In this document: in pieces, positions 24,343 to 32,484 of the stretch
Position numbering within the stretch: position 1 is the first letter of the stretch
Layout of the letters: the number at the start of each line of letters is the position of its first letter
Assembly: GCF_024298905.1 (NCBI RefSeq)
Contig: NZ_CP101154.1
Span: 1,240,001 to 1,304,000, forward strand
Origin: Natronomonas marina
GTDB lineage: Archaea; Halobacteriota; Halobacteria; Halobacteriales; Haloarculaceae
DNA: 64,000 nt
Direction: 5' to 3'
Made by a program: the position numbers and the translations under genes
Notes under the pieces: model-generated
Told to the model about the DNA's origin: nothing
The model's database searches: none
What the model saw: only the letters and a program-made list of their open reading frames with translations

Positions 24343-25055
24343 CGCTGGCCTACGAACCGGGGGCGACGCCTGTCCACCGGCTCGACCCCCGGTCGAAGCT
24401 TCTGGTGCAGGTGGCCTTCGTCGCGGCCGCCTTCGTCTACACGACGCCCCGGGGCCTCCTCGCGCTGACGGCCCTCGTCGGCGGCATACTTGCGGTGGCC
24501 CGGACGTCGCCGCTCGGGAGCCTCTGGGAGTTCCGGTTCGCCCTGCCCGTCGTCGTCGTGGCACCGCTTCTGGAGGGCGCGACGCTCGGGTCACCGTGGT
24601 TCGTCGTCGCCGACGCGGTCGGGCCGGCGCTTGCGAGCTATCGTGTTGTCCTCGTGTTGCTCCTCACCGCCGCCTACGTCCGGACGACGCCAGTCCGGGA
24701 GTCCCGGGCGGCGATCCAGCGGACGGTGCCCGGCAAGGCGGGCCAGTTTCTCGGGATGGGTGCGGCGTTCGTCTTCCGGTTTCTCCCCGTCCTGCAGGAC
24801 GATGTCGCCCGCATCCGGGACGCCCAGCGTGCACGCCTCGGCACCGAGCGGTCGATAGTCGACCGAATCCGGCTCCTGACCGTCGCCGCGCTGAACCGCG
24901 CCTTCGAGCGGGCCGACCGTCTCGCGCTCGCGCTACAGGCTCGCTGTTTCGCCTGGAACCCGACCCTCCCCGAGTTGCGGTTCGGCTACCGTGACGGGCC
25001 GGCGCTCGCGCTCGCTGCCGGCCTTCTCGTCGTCGCCCTCAACGGCGCAATATAA
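24339..25055 (+). CDS. bioN: ECF transporter T component BioN (EcfT)
   Basis: EcfT links the ATPases to the substrate-binding S component. The 238-residue protein begins with the typical VHRLDPRSKLLVQVAF and has TM helices up to about residue 115. The coupling-helix region bears ESRAAIQRTVPG and DAQRARLGTERS, where the family has its short Ala-Arg-Gly/Ser motifs. It starts in a 4-nt overlap with bioM. The operon ends here; a separate TATA box precedes the next gene. Confidence 0.92.
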   Translation: MTLAYEPGATPVHRLDPRSKLLVQVAFVAAAFVYTTPRGLLALTALVGGILAVARTSPLGSLWEFRFALPVVVVAPLLEGATLGSPWFVVADAVGPALASYRVVLVLLLTAAYVRTTPVRESRAAIQRTVPGKAGQFLGMGAAFVFRFLPVLQDDVARIRDAQRARLGTERSIVDRIRLLTVAALNRAFERADRLALALQARCFAWNPTLPELRFGYRDGPALALAAGLLVVALNGAI

Positions 25056-25128
25056 GGGAGCCGGCAATCAACAGTGTCAGCGGTTGAAACCCTCTCGTGT
25101 GGCGGTCTCGTGGGGCCGTGTAACAAAA

Positions 25129-25134
25129 CTTAAG
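25129..25134 (+). promoter_or_regulatory. TATA-like box of the HdrD-like gene
   Basis: CTTAAG within AAAACTTAAGC lies 26 to 31 nt before the ATG at 25160, consistent with a leaderless transcript that is independent of the bioYMN operon. Confidence 0.6.
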
Positions 25135-25159
25135 CGGATACGTCCCCGCGTGTTTTCGT

Positions 25160-27337
25160 ATGCCATCGCCGCTTCCGCTCCAGGCAGGGGGTGAGGTCGC
25201 CCGCGAGACCTACTGGCAGATCGGCCCGGTCCAGAAGGTGGTCTTCTACTTCCTCGCCACGCTGACCGTTCTCGTCGCCGCCATCGGTATCTACCAGCGA
25301 TTCGCCCGCTACGCGGAGGGTACCGAGGACTGGTTCGACCGTCTCGACGACCTGCCGAGACGGATCGCCTCGGCGGCCAAGATCGTCGGCTCCAACGAAA
25401 AGCAGTTCAACCGCGACCTCGTCGGCGGGCTGATGCACGCCTTCATCCTCTGGGGCTTTCTGACGCTGCTCATCGCAACGACCATCCTCTTCATCGACAT
25501 CGACCTCTACCGAGTCGCCACCGGCGAGTCCTTCTGGGTCGGCGACTTCTACCTCTCCTACCAGCTGGTGACCGACGCTCTGGGACTGCTGTTCGTCGTC
25601 GGCCTGGGCGTGGCCATCTGGCGCCGCTACGTCAGGCGGAACGACCGGCTGTGGGGCAAGCACACCAACTGGGAGGACGCCTTCCTCGTGTGGTCTTTGT
25701 TCCTCATCGGCCTCGGCGGGTTCCTGCTGGAGGGGCTCCGCATCCTCGGGCAGGGTCCCGAGTCAGTCAGTTTCGTCGGTACCGCCGTCGCCCTCGGCCT
25801 GGGCGCCATCGGGATGGACGCCTCGATGGCCGCTGCCGTCTATCCGCTGGCGTGGTGGTCCCACACCCTGCTGGCGTTCGTCTTCATCGCCGCCATCCCC
25901 TACGCCAAGCCGTTCCACATGTTCTCGTCGTTCGCCAACGTCGTCACCCGCGACGAGAAAGCGGGCGCCCGCCTGCCGGGCGTGCCCTCGGACCTGGACG
26001 CGACCAACGCCGAGTCCATCGACGACTTCACCTGGAAGGAACTGCTCGACCAAGACGCCTGCACGAAGTGCGGCCGCTGTTCGTCGGTCTGTCCGGCGAA
26101 GGCCTCCGGTCGACCGCTGGACCCTCGCGACGTCATCCTCGATTTGAAGGAGTACCGCCAGGACCTCGACGCCGGCGGCGAGACCAAGGAGATAATCGCC
26201 GACGGCAGCGGCGTCATCGACACCGAGACGATGGAGTCCTGTATGGCCTGTATGGCCTGCATGGACGCCTGCCCGGTCGAAATCGAGCACCTCAAGAGCT
26301 TCACCCGGCTGAACCGCCAGCAGGTCGACCAGGGCGACGTCCGCCCCCAGATTCAGGACACCTTCCAGAACGTGATGACGAAGGGCAACACCTTCGGCGA
26401 CTCGCCGTCGGACCGCGGCGCCTGGACCGACGAGTTGGAGTTCGAGGTCGCGGACGCCCGCGAGGAGTCCGTCGAGTACCTCTGGTACGTCGGCGACTAC
26501 CCCAGTTACGACGACCGCAACAAGAAGGTCGCCCGCTCGCTTGCCCGCATCTTCGAGCACGCCGACGTCTCCGTCGGCATCCTCTACGAGGACGAGGTGT
26601 ACGACGGCAACGACATCCGGCGCATCGGCGAGGAGTTCCTGTTCGTCGAACAGGCCGGCACGCTCGTCGACAGCTTCCAGCAGTGCGACTACGAGAAGAT
26701 CGTCTGTACGGACCCCCACTCGTACAACACGTTCAAAAACGAGTACCCGGAGGTCGACTTCGAGGAGTTCGCCGACGACCCGATGATGGAGTTCGCCATC
26801 GAGGGCTACTGGAACCGCGAGGGCGACGTCGAGGTGTACCACTGGACGCAGGCCGTCGAGGAACTGGTCGGCGTCGACGCGCTCGGGCTCGCGGGGAACG
26901 AACTCGACTACACGGTCACCTACCACGACCCCTGTCACCTCGGACGGTTCAACGACGAGTACGAGGCGCCGCGGGAACTCGTCCGCGCGACCGGCTGTGA
27001 CCTCCACGAGATGCCGCGCAACCGGGAGAACTCCTTCTGCTGTGGCGGCGGCGGCGGCGGTCTCTGGATGGACCTCGAGGAGGAGGAGAAACCGAGCGAG
27101 GAACGCCTCCGGGAGGCCCTGGAGGACACCGAGGCCGGCGACGCCGTCGAGAAGTTCGTCGTCGCCTGCCCGATGTGCATGACGATGTACGAGGACGGCC
27201 GCAAGACCGGCGGCTTCGAGGAGGACATCGAAATCGTCGACGTCGCGGAACTCATCGTCGAGGCCCTCGACGCGAACGGTGCCGCCGTCACCGCGGGGGC
27301 CGACACCGGCGCGGACGCCGCCCCGGCGGACGACTGA
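25160..27337 (+). CDS. Membrane-bound heterodisulfide reductase-like Fe-S oxidoreductase
   Basis: A 725-residue fusion. Residues 1 to 260 form a NarI/HdrE-like domain with about five TM helices and histidines suitable for b hemes. Residues 290 to 385 contain two 4Fe-4S ferredoxin motifs (CTKCGRCSSVCP and CMACMACMDACP). Residues 440 to 700 form the HdrD-like CCG region. The second CCG half is complete (YHDPCHLGR, then FCCGGGG, then CPMCMTMYED), but the first is degenerate: TDPHSYNTFKNEYP stands where CPHC is usual, so probably only one CCG cluster forms. Membrane electron transfer is likely; the partner is unknown. The GGR-family flavoprotein starts 60 nt downstream. Confidence 0.88.
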   Translation: MPSPLPLQAGGEVARETYWQIGPVQKVVFYFLATLTVLVAAIGIYQRFARYAEGTEDWFDRLDDLPRRIASAAKIVGSNEKQFNRDLVGGLMHAFILWGFLTLLIATTILFIDIDLYRVATGESFWVGDFYLSYQLVTDALGLLFVVGLGVAIWRRYVRRNDRLWGKHTNWEDAFLVWSLFLIGLGGFLLEGLRILGQGPESVSFVGTAVALGLGAIGMDASMAAAVYPLAWWSHTLLAFVFIAAIPYAKPFHMFSSFANVVTRDEKAGARLPGVPSDLDATNAESIDDFTWKELLDQDACTKCGRCSSVCPAKASGRPLDPRDVILDLKEYRQDLDAGGETKEIIADGSGVIDTETMESCMACMACMDACPVEIEHLKSFTRLNRQQVDQGDVRPQIQDTFQNVMTKGNTFGDSPSDRGAWTDELEFEVADAREESVEYLWYVGDYPSYDDRNKKVARSLARIFEHADVSVGILYEDEVYDGNDIRRIGEEFLFVEQAGTLVDSFQQCDYEKIVCTDPHSYNTFKNEYPEVDFEEFADDPMMEFAIEGYWNREGDVEVYHWTQAVEELVGVDALGLAGNELDYTVTYHDPCHLGRFNDEYEAPRELVRATGCDLHEMPRNRENSFCCGGGGGGLWMDLEEEEKPSEERLREALEDTEAGDAVEKFVVACPMCMTMYEDGRKTGGFEEDIEIVDVAELIVEALDANGAAVTAGADTGADAAPADD

Positions 27338-27397
27338 GGTCGGTTCTTTCGGTTAGAGTCAGGAAAACTAATTACCACCACGCGAGAGGAAACCACT

Positions 27398-28639
27398 ATG
27401 CCAGAGCGCTTTGACGTGGTCGTCGCCGGCGCGGGACCGGCGGGCGCACAGTGTGCCCGCGACGTCGCGGCCCGCGGCTACGACGTCGTCGTCCTCGAGA
27501 CGGAACCGGAGGCGGAGTTCCCACGTCAGAGCAACAAGTCCACCGGCGGCACCTTCCCCTCGATGATGGCGTCGTTCAACGTGCCCGACGAGGTGGTGAT
27601 GAACTTCACCGACAACGTCGTCATCGAGTCCCCGAACGACTACTTCGTCCAGCACAACCCCGGCGCAGTGTTGGACTTCGGCGCGTTCAAACGGTTCCTC
27701 GTCGAGGACAGCCGCGAGAAGGGCGCCGAGTACTGGTTCGACGCCCGTGTCTCGAAGCCGATCATCGAGGACGGCGAGGTGGTCGGCGTCCGGTTCAACG
27801 GCTCCGAGGAGGTCTACGCCGATGTCGTCGTCGACGCGACCGGACCGGCGGCACCGCTTGCGAAGGCACTCGACGTCTGCGATCTGGACCGCAACAACCA
27901 AGCCATCGGCATCGAGTACGAGTTCGAGGGCGTGGCGATCGACCACGACGAGTACGCCGACCTCCACGACGCGATGATGCTGCGCCTGGACCACGAGTAC
28001 GCGCCCGGCGGCTACTCGTGGATCTTCCACACGGGCGAGGACACGGCGAAGGTCGGGCTCTGCTACATCCGCAACGACAGCTACCAGCGCTACTCGGAGG
28101 TCGACCGCACCATCGACGGCTACCTCGATCACTGGCTGGAAACCGACCCGCGCTTCGAGGACGCCACCCGCATCGAGGGGAGACAGCACCGCGGCTCCGC
28201 CCACATCCAGCCGCCCGCGTCGCTGAGCACGGACAACTTCATGGCGGTCGGCGACACCGTCCCCACCATCGACCCGCTGTGGGGGGAGGGCATCCACAAG
28301 GGGATGAAGTCCGGGCGCGCTGCGGCGATCACCATCGACAACTGCTTCAGCCGCTCGGAGCCGGACACCTCCGCCGAGGCGCTTTCGACGTACGACGACC
28401 TCTGGCACGAGGACGTCGCCCCGCGGATGAACTCGCGGCTGCGGATGACTCATCTCCTCTACCTCGCGCCGAACGACCGGTACGACCGGCTCCTGGCCGA
28501 CCTCAACCGCCTCGATCACGACACCCTCACGCGGGCCAACGACGGCGACCTCCGGGCCATCACGAAACTCCTCCACCTCCGTGACCTGCCGGTTCTCGCT
28601 CGCTTCCTGAACCAGTACTACCGGTCGGGTAGTGCGTAG
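27398..28639 (+). CDS. Geranylgeranyl reductase family flavoprotein
   Basis: A 413-residue FAD enzyme of the family that saturates geranylgeranyl chains of archaeal lipids and related isoprenoids. The N-terminal dinucleotide motif is VVVAGAGPAGAQCA (residues 6 to 19), the substrate-region motif is GGYSWIFHTG (about 203), and the second FAD motif is AVGDTVPTIDPLWGEGIHKGMKSG (about 281 to 304). It lies 60 nt downstream of the Fe-S membrane protein on the same strand, which makes an electron-donor relationship plausible. Whether it acts on phospholipid, menaquinone side chain or carotenoid cannot be decided. Confidence 0.87.
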   Translation: MPERFDVVVAGAGPAGAQCARDVAARGYDVVVLETEPEAEFPRQSNKSTGGTFPSMMASFNVPDEVVMNFTDNVVIESPNDYFVQHNPGAVLDFGAFKRFLVEDSREKGAEYWFDARVSKPIIEDGEVVGVRFNGSEEVYADVVVDATGPAAPLAKALDVCDLDRNNQAIGIEYEFEGVAIDHDEYADLHDAMMLRLDHEYAPGGYSWIFHTGEDTAKVGLCYIRNDSYQRYSEVDRTIDGYLDHWLETDPRFEDATRIEGRQHRGSAHIQPPASLSTDNFMAVGDTVPTIDPLWGEGIHKGMKSGRAAAITIDNCFSRSEPDTSAEALSTYDDLWHEDVAPRMNSRLRMTHLLYLAPNDRYDRLLADLNRLDHDTLTRANDGDLRAITKLLHLRDLPVLARFLNQYYRSGSA

Positions 28640-28872
28640 CGTGCGGGTGGCGTGACGCTGCAACGGCTGGAGGCCCTTCGAAACCCCTCGCCTGCTCGGT
28701 ACCGGGGACTCGCTGGTGAACGTCCGTCTCGGACGACGCACGCGAGCGACGCGAGCGCGCCGAGCGAGGCCCCCGACGCCAGCGAGTCGGAGCGTTCGAC
28801 GTGATCCGGAGAATCATTCTCGGGCGTACCCGAACAGCACCGGTGGGACGACCACAGGATTGAAGTAGGTGT

Positions 28873-28921
28873 GTAAAGTACGCTTTACTGTAAAGGGAGC
28901 TTTACGACAAGTGCCCTTTAC
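28873..28921 (+). promoter_or_regulatory. Triple palindromic operator GTAAAG-N4-CTTTAC
   Basis: Two perfect 16-bp palindromes (28873-28888 and 28890-28905) and one degenerate copy (28906-28921, left arm GACAAG) stand side by side upstream of the DUF2178 gene at 28932. The CTTTAC arm of the second palindrome occupies the TATA position (about -27 to -32 from the ATG). A bound repressor would therefore block TBP. The XRE-type protein encoded at the end of this operon is the obvious candidate ligand. Confidence 0.8.
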
Positions 28922-28931
28922 AGGTGATACC

Positions 28932-29345
28932 ATGACCGGAAACGCGAACCCGACGACGAATCAGCCCTCCAGGCGACGGCGCTACCGGATCGCGATGTAC
29001 GGCGCGCTAGCGGTGGGAATCGTCAGTTACATAGCCGGCCTTCGCCTCGAGCTACCGCTCGTCGCACTCGGCGTCTACTGGGCTGGCTTCCTGGGCTTCG
29101 TCGCCGTCTGGAAGGGCAGTTCGGTGACGCTGTACGACGAGCGCCACGAACGGATGGAGGCGAAAACTGCGACCACGACGGTCGGTATCATTGCCATCGT
29201 CCTCATCGCAGTCGCGCCCGCGACGCCCGCCCTCCAGGCGGCCGGATACGCGCTGCCGCCCCTCGCCATGGGCGCGCTCTACGGCTACGCCGGCATGTTC
29301 GGCGTCTACGGGCTCGTGTACACCGCCGTCGTATTGCGCTCCTGA
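28932..29345 (+). CDS. DUF2178-like small membrane protein (first copy)
   Basis: A 137-residue protein with four predicted TM helices arranged in two pairs, around a central loop containing YDERHERMEAKT. The loop motif YDER-x-x-x-M is shared with the next gene, showing the two are paralogues, and the pattern fits DUF2178-type membrane proteins that often sit beside small HTH regulators. No catalytic residues are evident. The ATG at 28932 lies 10 nt after the operator. It is the first gene of a three-gene operon. Confidence 0.7.
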   Translation: MTGNANPTTNQPSRRRRYRIAMYGALAVGIVSYIAGLRLELPLVALGVYWAGFLGFVAVWKGSSVTLYDERHERMEAKTATTTVGIIAIVLIAVAPATPALQAAGYALPPLAMGALYGYAGMFGVYGLVYTAVVLRS

Positions 29346-29377
29346 ACAACCATCGAACGACACCCCAATACACGACA

Positions 29378-29776
29378 ATGAGCACGACTACGACACGATT
29401 CGACCCCGGTACGTACAAACGTGCTACCGTCGGTCTCAGCCTGCTCGCTGCCGTCGCGCTGGCGGCCGGGACAGTCCTGCAGCGACCGTTCGTCGGCATC
29501 GGCATCTACGTCCTCGCGCTCGGGACGGTCTTCGCCCTGCCGGCGGTGACCGAGACCAGAATCTACGACGAGCGCGACGACGAACTGATGGGCCGGGCGA
29601 GCGCGACGACACTGACGCTGTTCGGCTGGCTGTCGGCGCTGGTCTACCCCTCGCTGGTCGCGCTGTCGGCGACCGGACAGTTCTCGTGGGGGCCCGCGAG
29701 TAGCGCGGTGGCATTCGCAACCGCGGGTCTCTACGGGACGCTCGGACTCGTCGTCCTCTACTACCGGTACCGATGA
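29378..29776 (+). CDS. DUF2178-like small membrane protein (second copy)
   Basis: A 132-residue paralogue of the preceding protein, with four predicted TM helices and the cytoplasmic loop ETRIYDERDDELMGRAS corresponding to YDERHERMEAKT upstream. It follows 32 nt after the first copy and its stop overlaps the start of the XRE regulator (ATGA). The constant pairing of two such membrane proteins with the regulator suggests that they form a hetero-oligomer and may signal to it, but that is inference. Confidence 0.7.
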   Translation: MSTTTTRFDPGTYKRATVGLSLLAAVALAAGTVLQRPFVGIGIYVLALGTVFALPAVTETRIYDERDDELMGRASATTLTLFGWLSALVYPSLVALSATGQFSWGPASSAVAFATAGLYGTLGLVVLYYRYR

Positions 29777-29964
29777 AGAACGACCTCCGGGAGCGACGGG
29801 AGGCCGCCGGCATGAGCCAGGCCGACCTGGCGGCGGCCGTCGACGTCACGCGACAGACGATAAACGCCATCGAGCGCGAGCGGTACGATCCCTCCCTGGA
29901 GCTGGCCTTTCAGCTGGCCGCCCACTTCGAGTGCCGCATCGAGGACATCTTCACGCCGGAGTGA
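29773..29964 (+). CDS. XRE-family transcriptional regulator (YozG-like), 63 aa
   Basis: A stand-alone Cro/CI-type helix-turn-helix of 63 residues: LRERREAAGMSQADLAAAVDVTRQTINAIERERYDPSLELAFQLA covers the five-helix fold, and the C-terminal FECRIEDIFTPE is typical of the YozG group that dimerises on short palindromes. The start overlaps the stop of the second DUF2178 gene. It probably represses its own operon through the three GTAAAG-N4-CTTTAC sites 840 bp upstream. Confidence 0.9.
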   Translation: MKNDLRERREAAGMSQADLAAAVDVTRQTINAIERERYDPSLELAFQLAAHFECRIEDIFTPE

Positions 29965-30048
29965 CGCAGCGGTCCCGACGGCGCGACGAACGACCGCCGG
30001 AGCCTCGTCGCCAGCGAACTTATGTCTCCCTGGGCCCACGTTCCGGCA

Positions 30049-30693
30049 ATGCCGCCGACCCTCGTGACCGTCGCCGTCGGCGTCCTCCTGGGGGTCGCGC
30101 TGCTCGGGGCCGCCTTCGACCGGAAGTCGATGGCCGTCGTCGTCGCCGCCGCCGCCCTGCCCGACCTCGACGCCCTCCTCAGCCTGTGGATCCACGGCGC
30201 GACCAACGCCGCCCTCCACACGCTGTTCGTCCCCCTCGCCGCTGGAGCCGTCCTCTACTACGACACCTCCCGAGAGGAATCGTGGCTCCGCTCCCGCTAC
30301 GGCTGGTACGGCGTCCGGATCGCCTGGGTCGCCGTCGCCGTCTACGCCGTCGCCGGTATCGGGCTGGACCTGTTCAACATCCAGAGTGCGGCCGTACTGT
30401 ACCCCGTCTCGAACCGCTACTTCGCCATCGTCGGCAAACTCGTCCTCTCGACGCAGGAGGGCGTCGTCCAGACCTACGTCGAGTTCGGCGACGGCTGGCT
30501 GGTCGCCGCCACCCAGGGCACGACCGAGAGCCGCCACATGGCCTCGTGGGTCAACCCCACGCCCGGCACGTCCAACCCCCCGGGCGTCGACCGGCAGGTC
30601 CACCTCGTCGACTCGGGGTGGCAACTCGTCGTCGTCGCGGCGGCCGCGGCGATCCTGCCGGCCCGCGCCCTCGTCGAACGGAGGGGTCGCTGA
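30049..30693 (+). CDS. DUF457/YdjM-like membrane protein (first of a pair)
   Basis: A 214-residue membrane protein resembling the YdjM/DUF457 group, often annotated as membrane-bound metal-dependent hydrolases. Likely metal ligands include ALPDLDALL (about residue 40) and NAALHTLFVPL (about 55), in or near TM helices. An external segment with a serine/threonine-rich loop (QGTTESRHMASWVNP) follows, and a last TM helix ends the protein. The ATG at 30049 is preferred because a TATA-like CTTATG lies 25 to 30 nt upstream. The stop overlaps the start of a paralogue (TGATG). Confidence 0.65.
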   Translation: MPPTLVTVAVGVLLGVALLGAAFDRKSMAVVVAAAALPDLDALLSLWIHGATNAALHTLFVPLAAGAVLYYDTSREESWLRSRYGWYGVRIAWVAVAVYAVAGIGLDLFNIQSAAVLYPVSNRYFAIVGKLVLSTQEGVVQTYVEFGDGWLVAATQGTTESRHMASWVNPTPGTSNPPGVDRQVHLVDSGWQLVVVAAAAAILPARALVERRGR

Positions 30694-31358
30694 TGCCCTC
30701 CTCGGTCGTCCACGCCGGACTCGCCTTCCTCCTGGCGGTCGGCCTGCTCGGGACCTACTACGACAGGCGGGCGCTGGTCGTCGTCGTCGGCGTCCTGCTT
30801 TTCCCGGAGGCCGACACGCTGGCGGGACTCGTCCTCGACGGCGCCCACCGGGCGCTGCTGCACAACCTCCTCCTCCCGCTCGCCGTCGGGGCGGTGCTGT
30901 ACTGGGACACCGCCCGCGAGAAGTCGTGGCTGCGGGCGCGGTTCGGCGCCGCCGCCGCCCGAATCGCGTGGGTCGGTCTCTTCGTCCACGTCTTCGCCCA
31001 CGTCGCGCTCGACTGGTACCACCTCGAGGGGGTCAACCTGTTTTACCCCGCCATCGACCGGTTCTTCCAGCTCGGCGGACGGGCGTACCTCTCGACCGCC
31101 GACGGGTTCGTCCAGACGTTCGTCGAGATCACCGCCGACCCCGACACCGGAACGACGACCGTCGACGCCGGCCAGAGCGGGACCACCAGCAACACCCACG
31201 TCGCCAACCCGGCCCAGCCGTCCGACGAACCGGGTCCGGGACCGACCGACCGCCGGGCGCCCGTCGCGGTCCGGGGGTGGCAGCTGTACTTCGTCGTCAC
31301 CGGACTCCTCACGCTGGGTGCGAAGCGACTACAGTCCTCGCCCCCGGACGACGAGTAG
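30693..31358 (+). CDS. DUF457/YdjM-like membrane protein (second of a pair)
   Basis: A 221-residue paralogue of the preceding protein, with the matching order of parts: VVGVLLFPEADTLAGL, HRALLHNLLLPLAVGAVLYWDT, SWLRARFG, then STADGFVQTFVEI, a long hydrophilic loop (about residues 145 to 190, rich in T, S and P) and a last TM helix. In the potential metal site FPEAD replaces LPDLD, so the two copies have diverged at the acidic residues. It begins in a one-base overlap with the first copy and is followed directly by a GNAT gene, forming a tight operon. Confidence 0.65.
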   Translation: MPSSVVHAGLAFLLAVGLLGTYYDRRALVVVVGVLLFPEADTLAGLVLDGAHRALLHNLLLPLAVGAVLYWDTAREKSWLRARFGAAAARIAWVGLFVHVFAHVALDWYHLEGVNLFYPAIDRFFQLGGRAYLSTADGFVQTFVEITADPDTGTTTVDAGQSGTTSNTHVANPAQPSDEPGPGPTDRRAPVAVRGWQLYFVVTGLLTLGAKRLQSSPPDDE

Positions 31359-31874
31359 ATGGACGCGACGGACTCGGTCGGGCTGCGACCGTACGACCCC
31401 GACGACGACCGGGCGGCGCTGTGGGCGCTGAAGACCGACTTCGAGACGGCGCTGGGTGCCGGCGGCGGCGAGGAGAAGGCTGCGAGCTACGAGGAGAAAC
31501 TGACCGACGACTACCGGCGGCGGTGGCTGGCGTGGGTCGACCGCTGCGTCGACGACGAGTCACGCTGTGTGACCGTCGCGGAGGCGGCGGACGGCGAACT
31601 CGTCGGCTACGTCTTCCTGTTGCCCGAGCGACTGGCGTTCGTCTGGGACGCCGCGGTCGTGAACGAACTCTACGTCGCCCCGGCGTCCCGCGGGACTGGC
31701 GTCGCCGACGACCTCTTGGCGGCGGCGACGGCGCTGGCCGAAGCGCAGGACCTCCCGCTGGAGCGGTTGCTGCTCGACGTCGACCCCGGCAACGAGCGCG
31801 CCCGCGCCTTCTACGAGCGGCACGGCTTCGAGCCGTGGGGCGAAATCGTCGCCCGCCCGCTAGGAGAGGACTGA
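31359..31874 (+). CDS. GNAT family N-acetyltransferase
   Basis: A 171-residue GNAT enzyme. The acetyl-CoA site is in VNELYVAPASRGTGVADDLLAAA (residues 102 to 124), and the final strand and helix NERARAFYERHGFEPWGE are typical. The ATG follows the stop of the DUF457-like gene with no gap (TAG then ATG), so it is translated from the same mRNA. Its 3' end overlaps the convergent membrane-protein gene by 15 nt. Substrate unknown. Confidence 0.88.
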   Translation: MDATDSVGLRPYDPDDDRAALWALKTDFETALGAGGGEEKAASYEEKLTDDYRRRWLAWVDRCVDDESRCVTVAEAADGELVGYVFLLPERLAFVWDAAVVNELYVAPASRGTGVADDLLAAATALAEAQDLPLERLLLDVDPGNERARAFYERHGFEPWGEIVARPLGED

Positions 31875-32438
31875 CTGCTCGTCGGTCGTCGCGGCGGCGA
31901 CGACGCCGCCCAGCGCGCCGAAGACGGCGGGATAGAGCAGCCCCGCGAGGACGAGCGCGGGCAGCAGCGCCGGCGCCCCGGATGCGTCGCCGACGGTCAC
32001 CTCGAACAGGAAGACGCCTGCCACCGACAGCACGAGGTAGCCGGGAACGACGAGCGCGCCCGTGATGGCACCTTCGGCGGTGTCGGCGATGCCGCGGTAG
32101 CGACCGATCGCAAGCCCCGCCGCGAAGAGCAAAAGCGGCGGGACGACGAACAGGACCACGGAGAATCCGTCCTCGCCGCCGACGAAGTTCTGCGGGAGCG
32201 AGATCGGGACGTTGACGTACCGGATCGAGACGAAGTGGGCGTTGTAGAACACCCACCCGACGAGTTCGTACGTCGCCGAATCACCCTCGGCGAACTGGAC
32301 GAACCTGTTTATCAGGCTGTCGTCGAGTTCCGTCGCCGAGAGCAGGTACGTGAGGACGTACCCGACGAGCCACGCGACGAGCCCGGCTGCTGCACCCACG
32401 ACGTACGGCCGACCGTCGTTGTTCTGCCCGACTGACAT
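31860..32438 (-). CDS. Haloarchaeal membrane protein of unknown function
   Basis: A 192-residue protein with five predicted TM helices: residues 12 to 35, a loop with SINRFVQFAEGDSATYELVGWVFYNAHFV-type sequence, then helices near 92, 118, 145 and 168. The pattern (helix, external loop with an aromatic WVFYNAHFV stretch, four helices) is common in haloarchaeal hypothetical membrane proteins. I cannot assign a role. A TATA box (TATAAAAAAT at 32461-32470) lies 23 to 32 nt ahead of the start, and so fits a leaderless transcript from the ATG at 32438. Confidence 0.7.
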   Translation of the reverse strand: MSVGQNNDGRPYVVGAAAGLVAWLVGYVLTYLLSATELDDSLINRFVQFAEGDSATYELVGWVFYNAHFVSIRYVNVPISLPQNFVGGEDGFSVVLFVVPPLLLFAAGLAIGRYRGIADTAEGAITGALVVPGYLVLSVAGVFLFEVTVGDASGAPALLPALVLAGLLYPAVFGALGGVVAAATTDEQSVLS

Positions 32439-32484
32439 ACTGGTCGTGTGGTCACCCGGGTATAAAAAATGGCTTGTGGCCGGA

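Noticed and set aside
26230-26280. Unusual C-M-A-C-M-A-C run in the HdrD-like protein
   Set aside because: The cysteine spacing is that of a standard 4Fe-4S ferredoxin motif; only the intervening residues look repetitive.
28661-28691. Possible third copy of the MITE-like arm (resembling GGCGAGGGCTTTCGAG in reverse)
   Set aside because: The match has mismatches in the core and no second arm; too weak to call.
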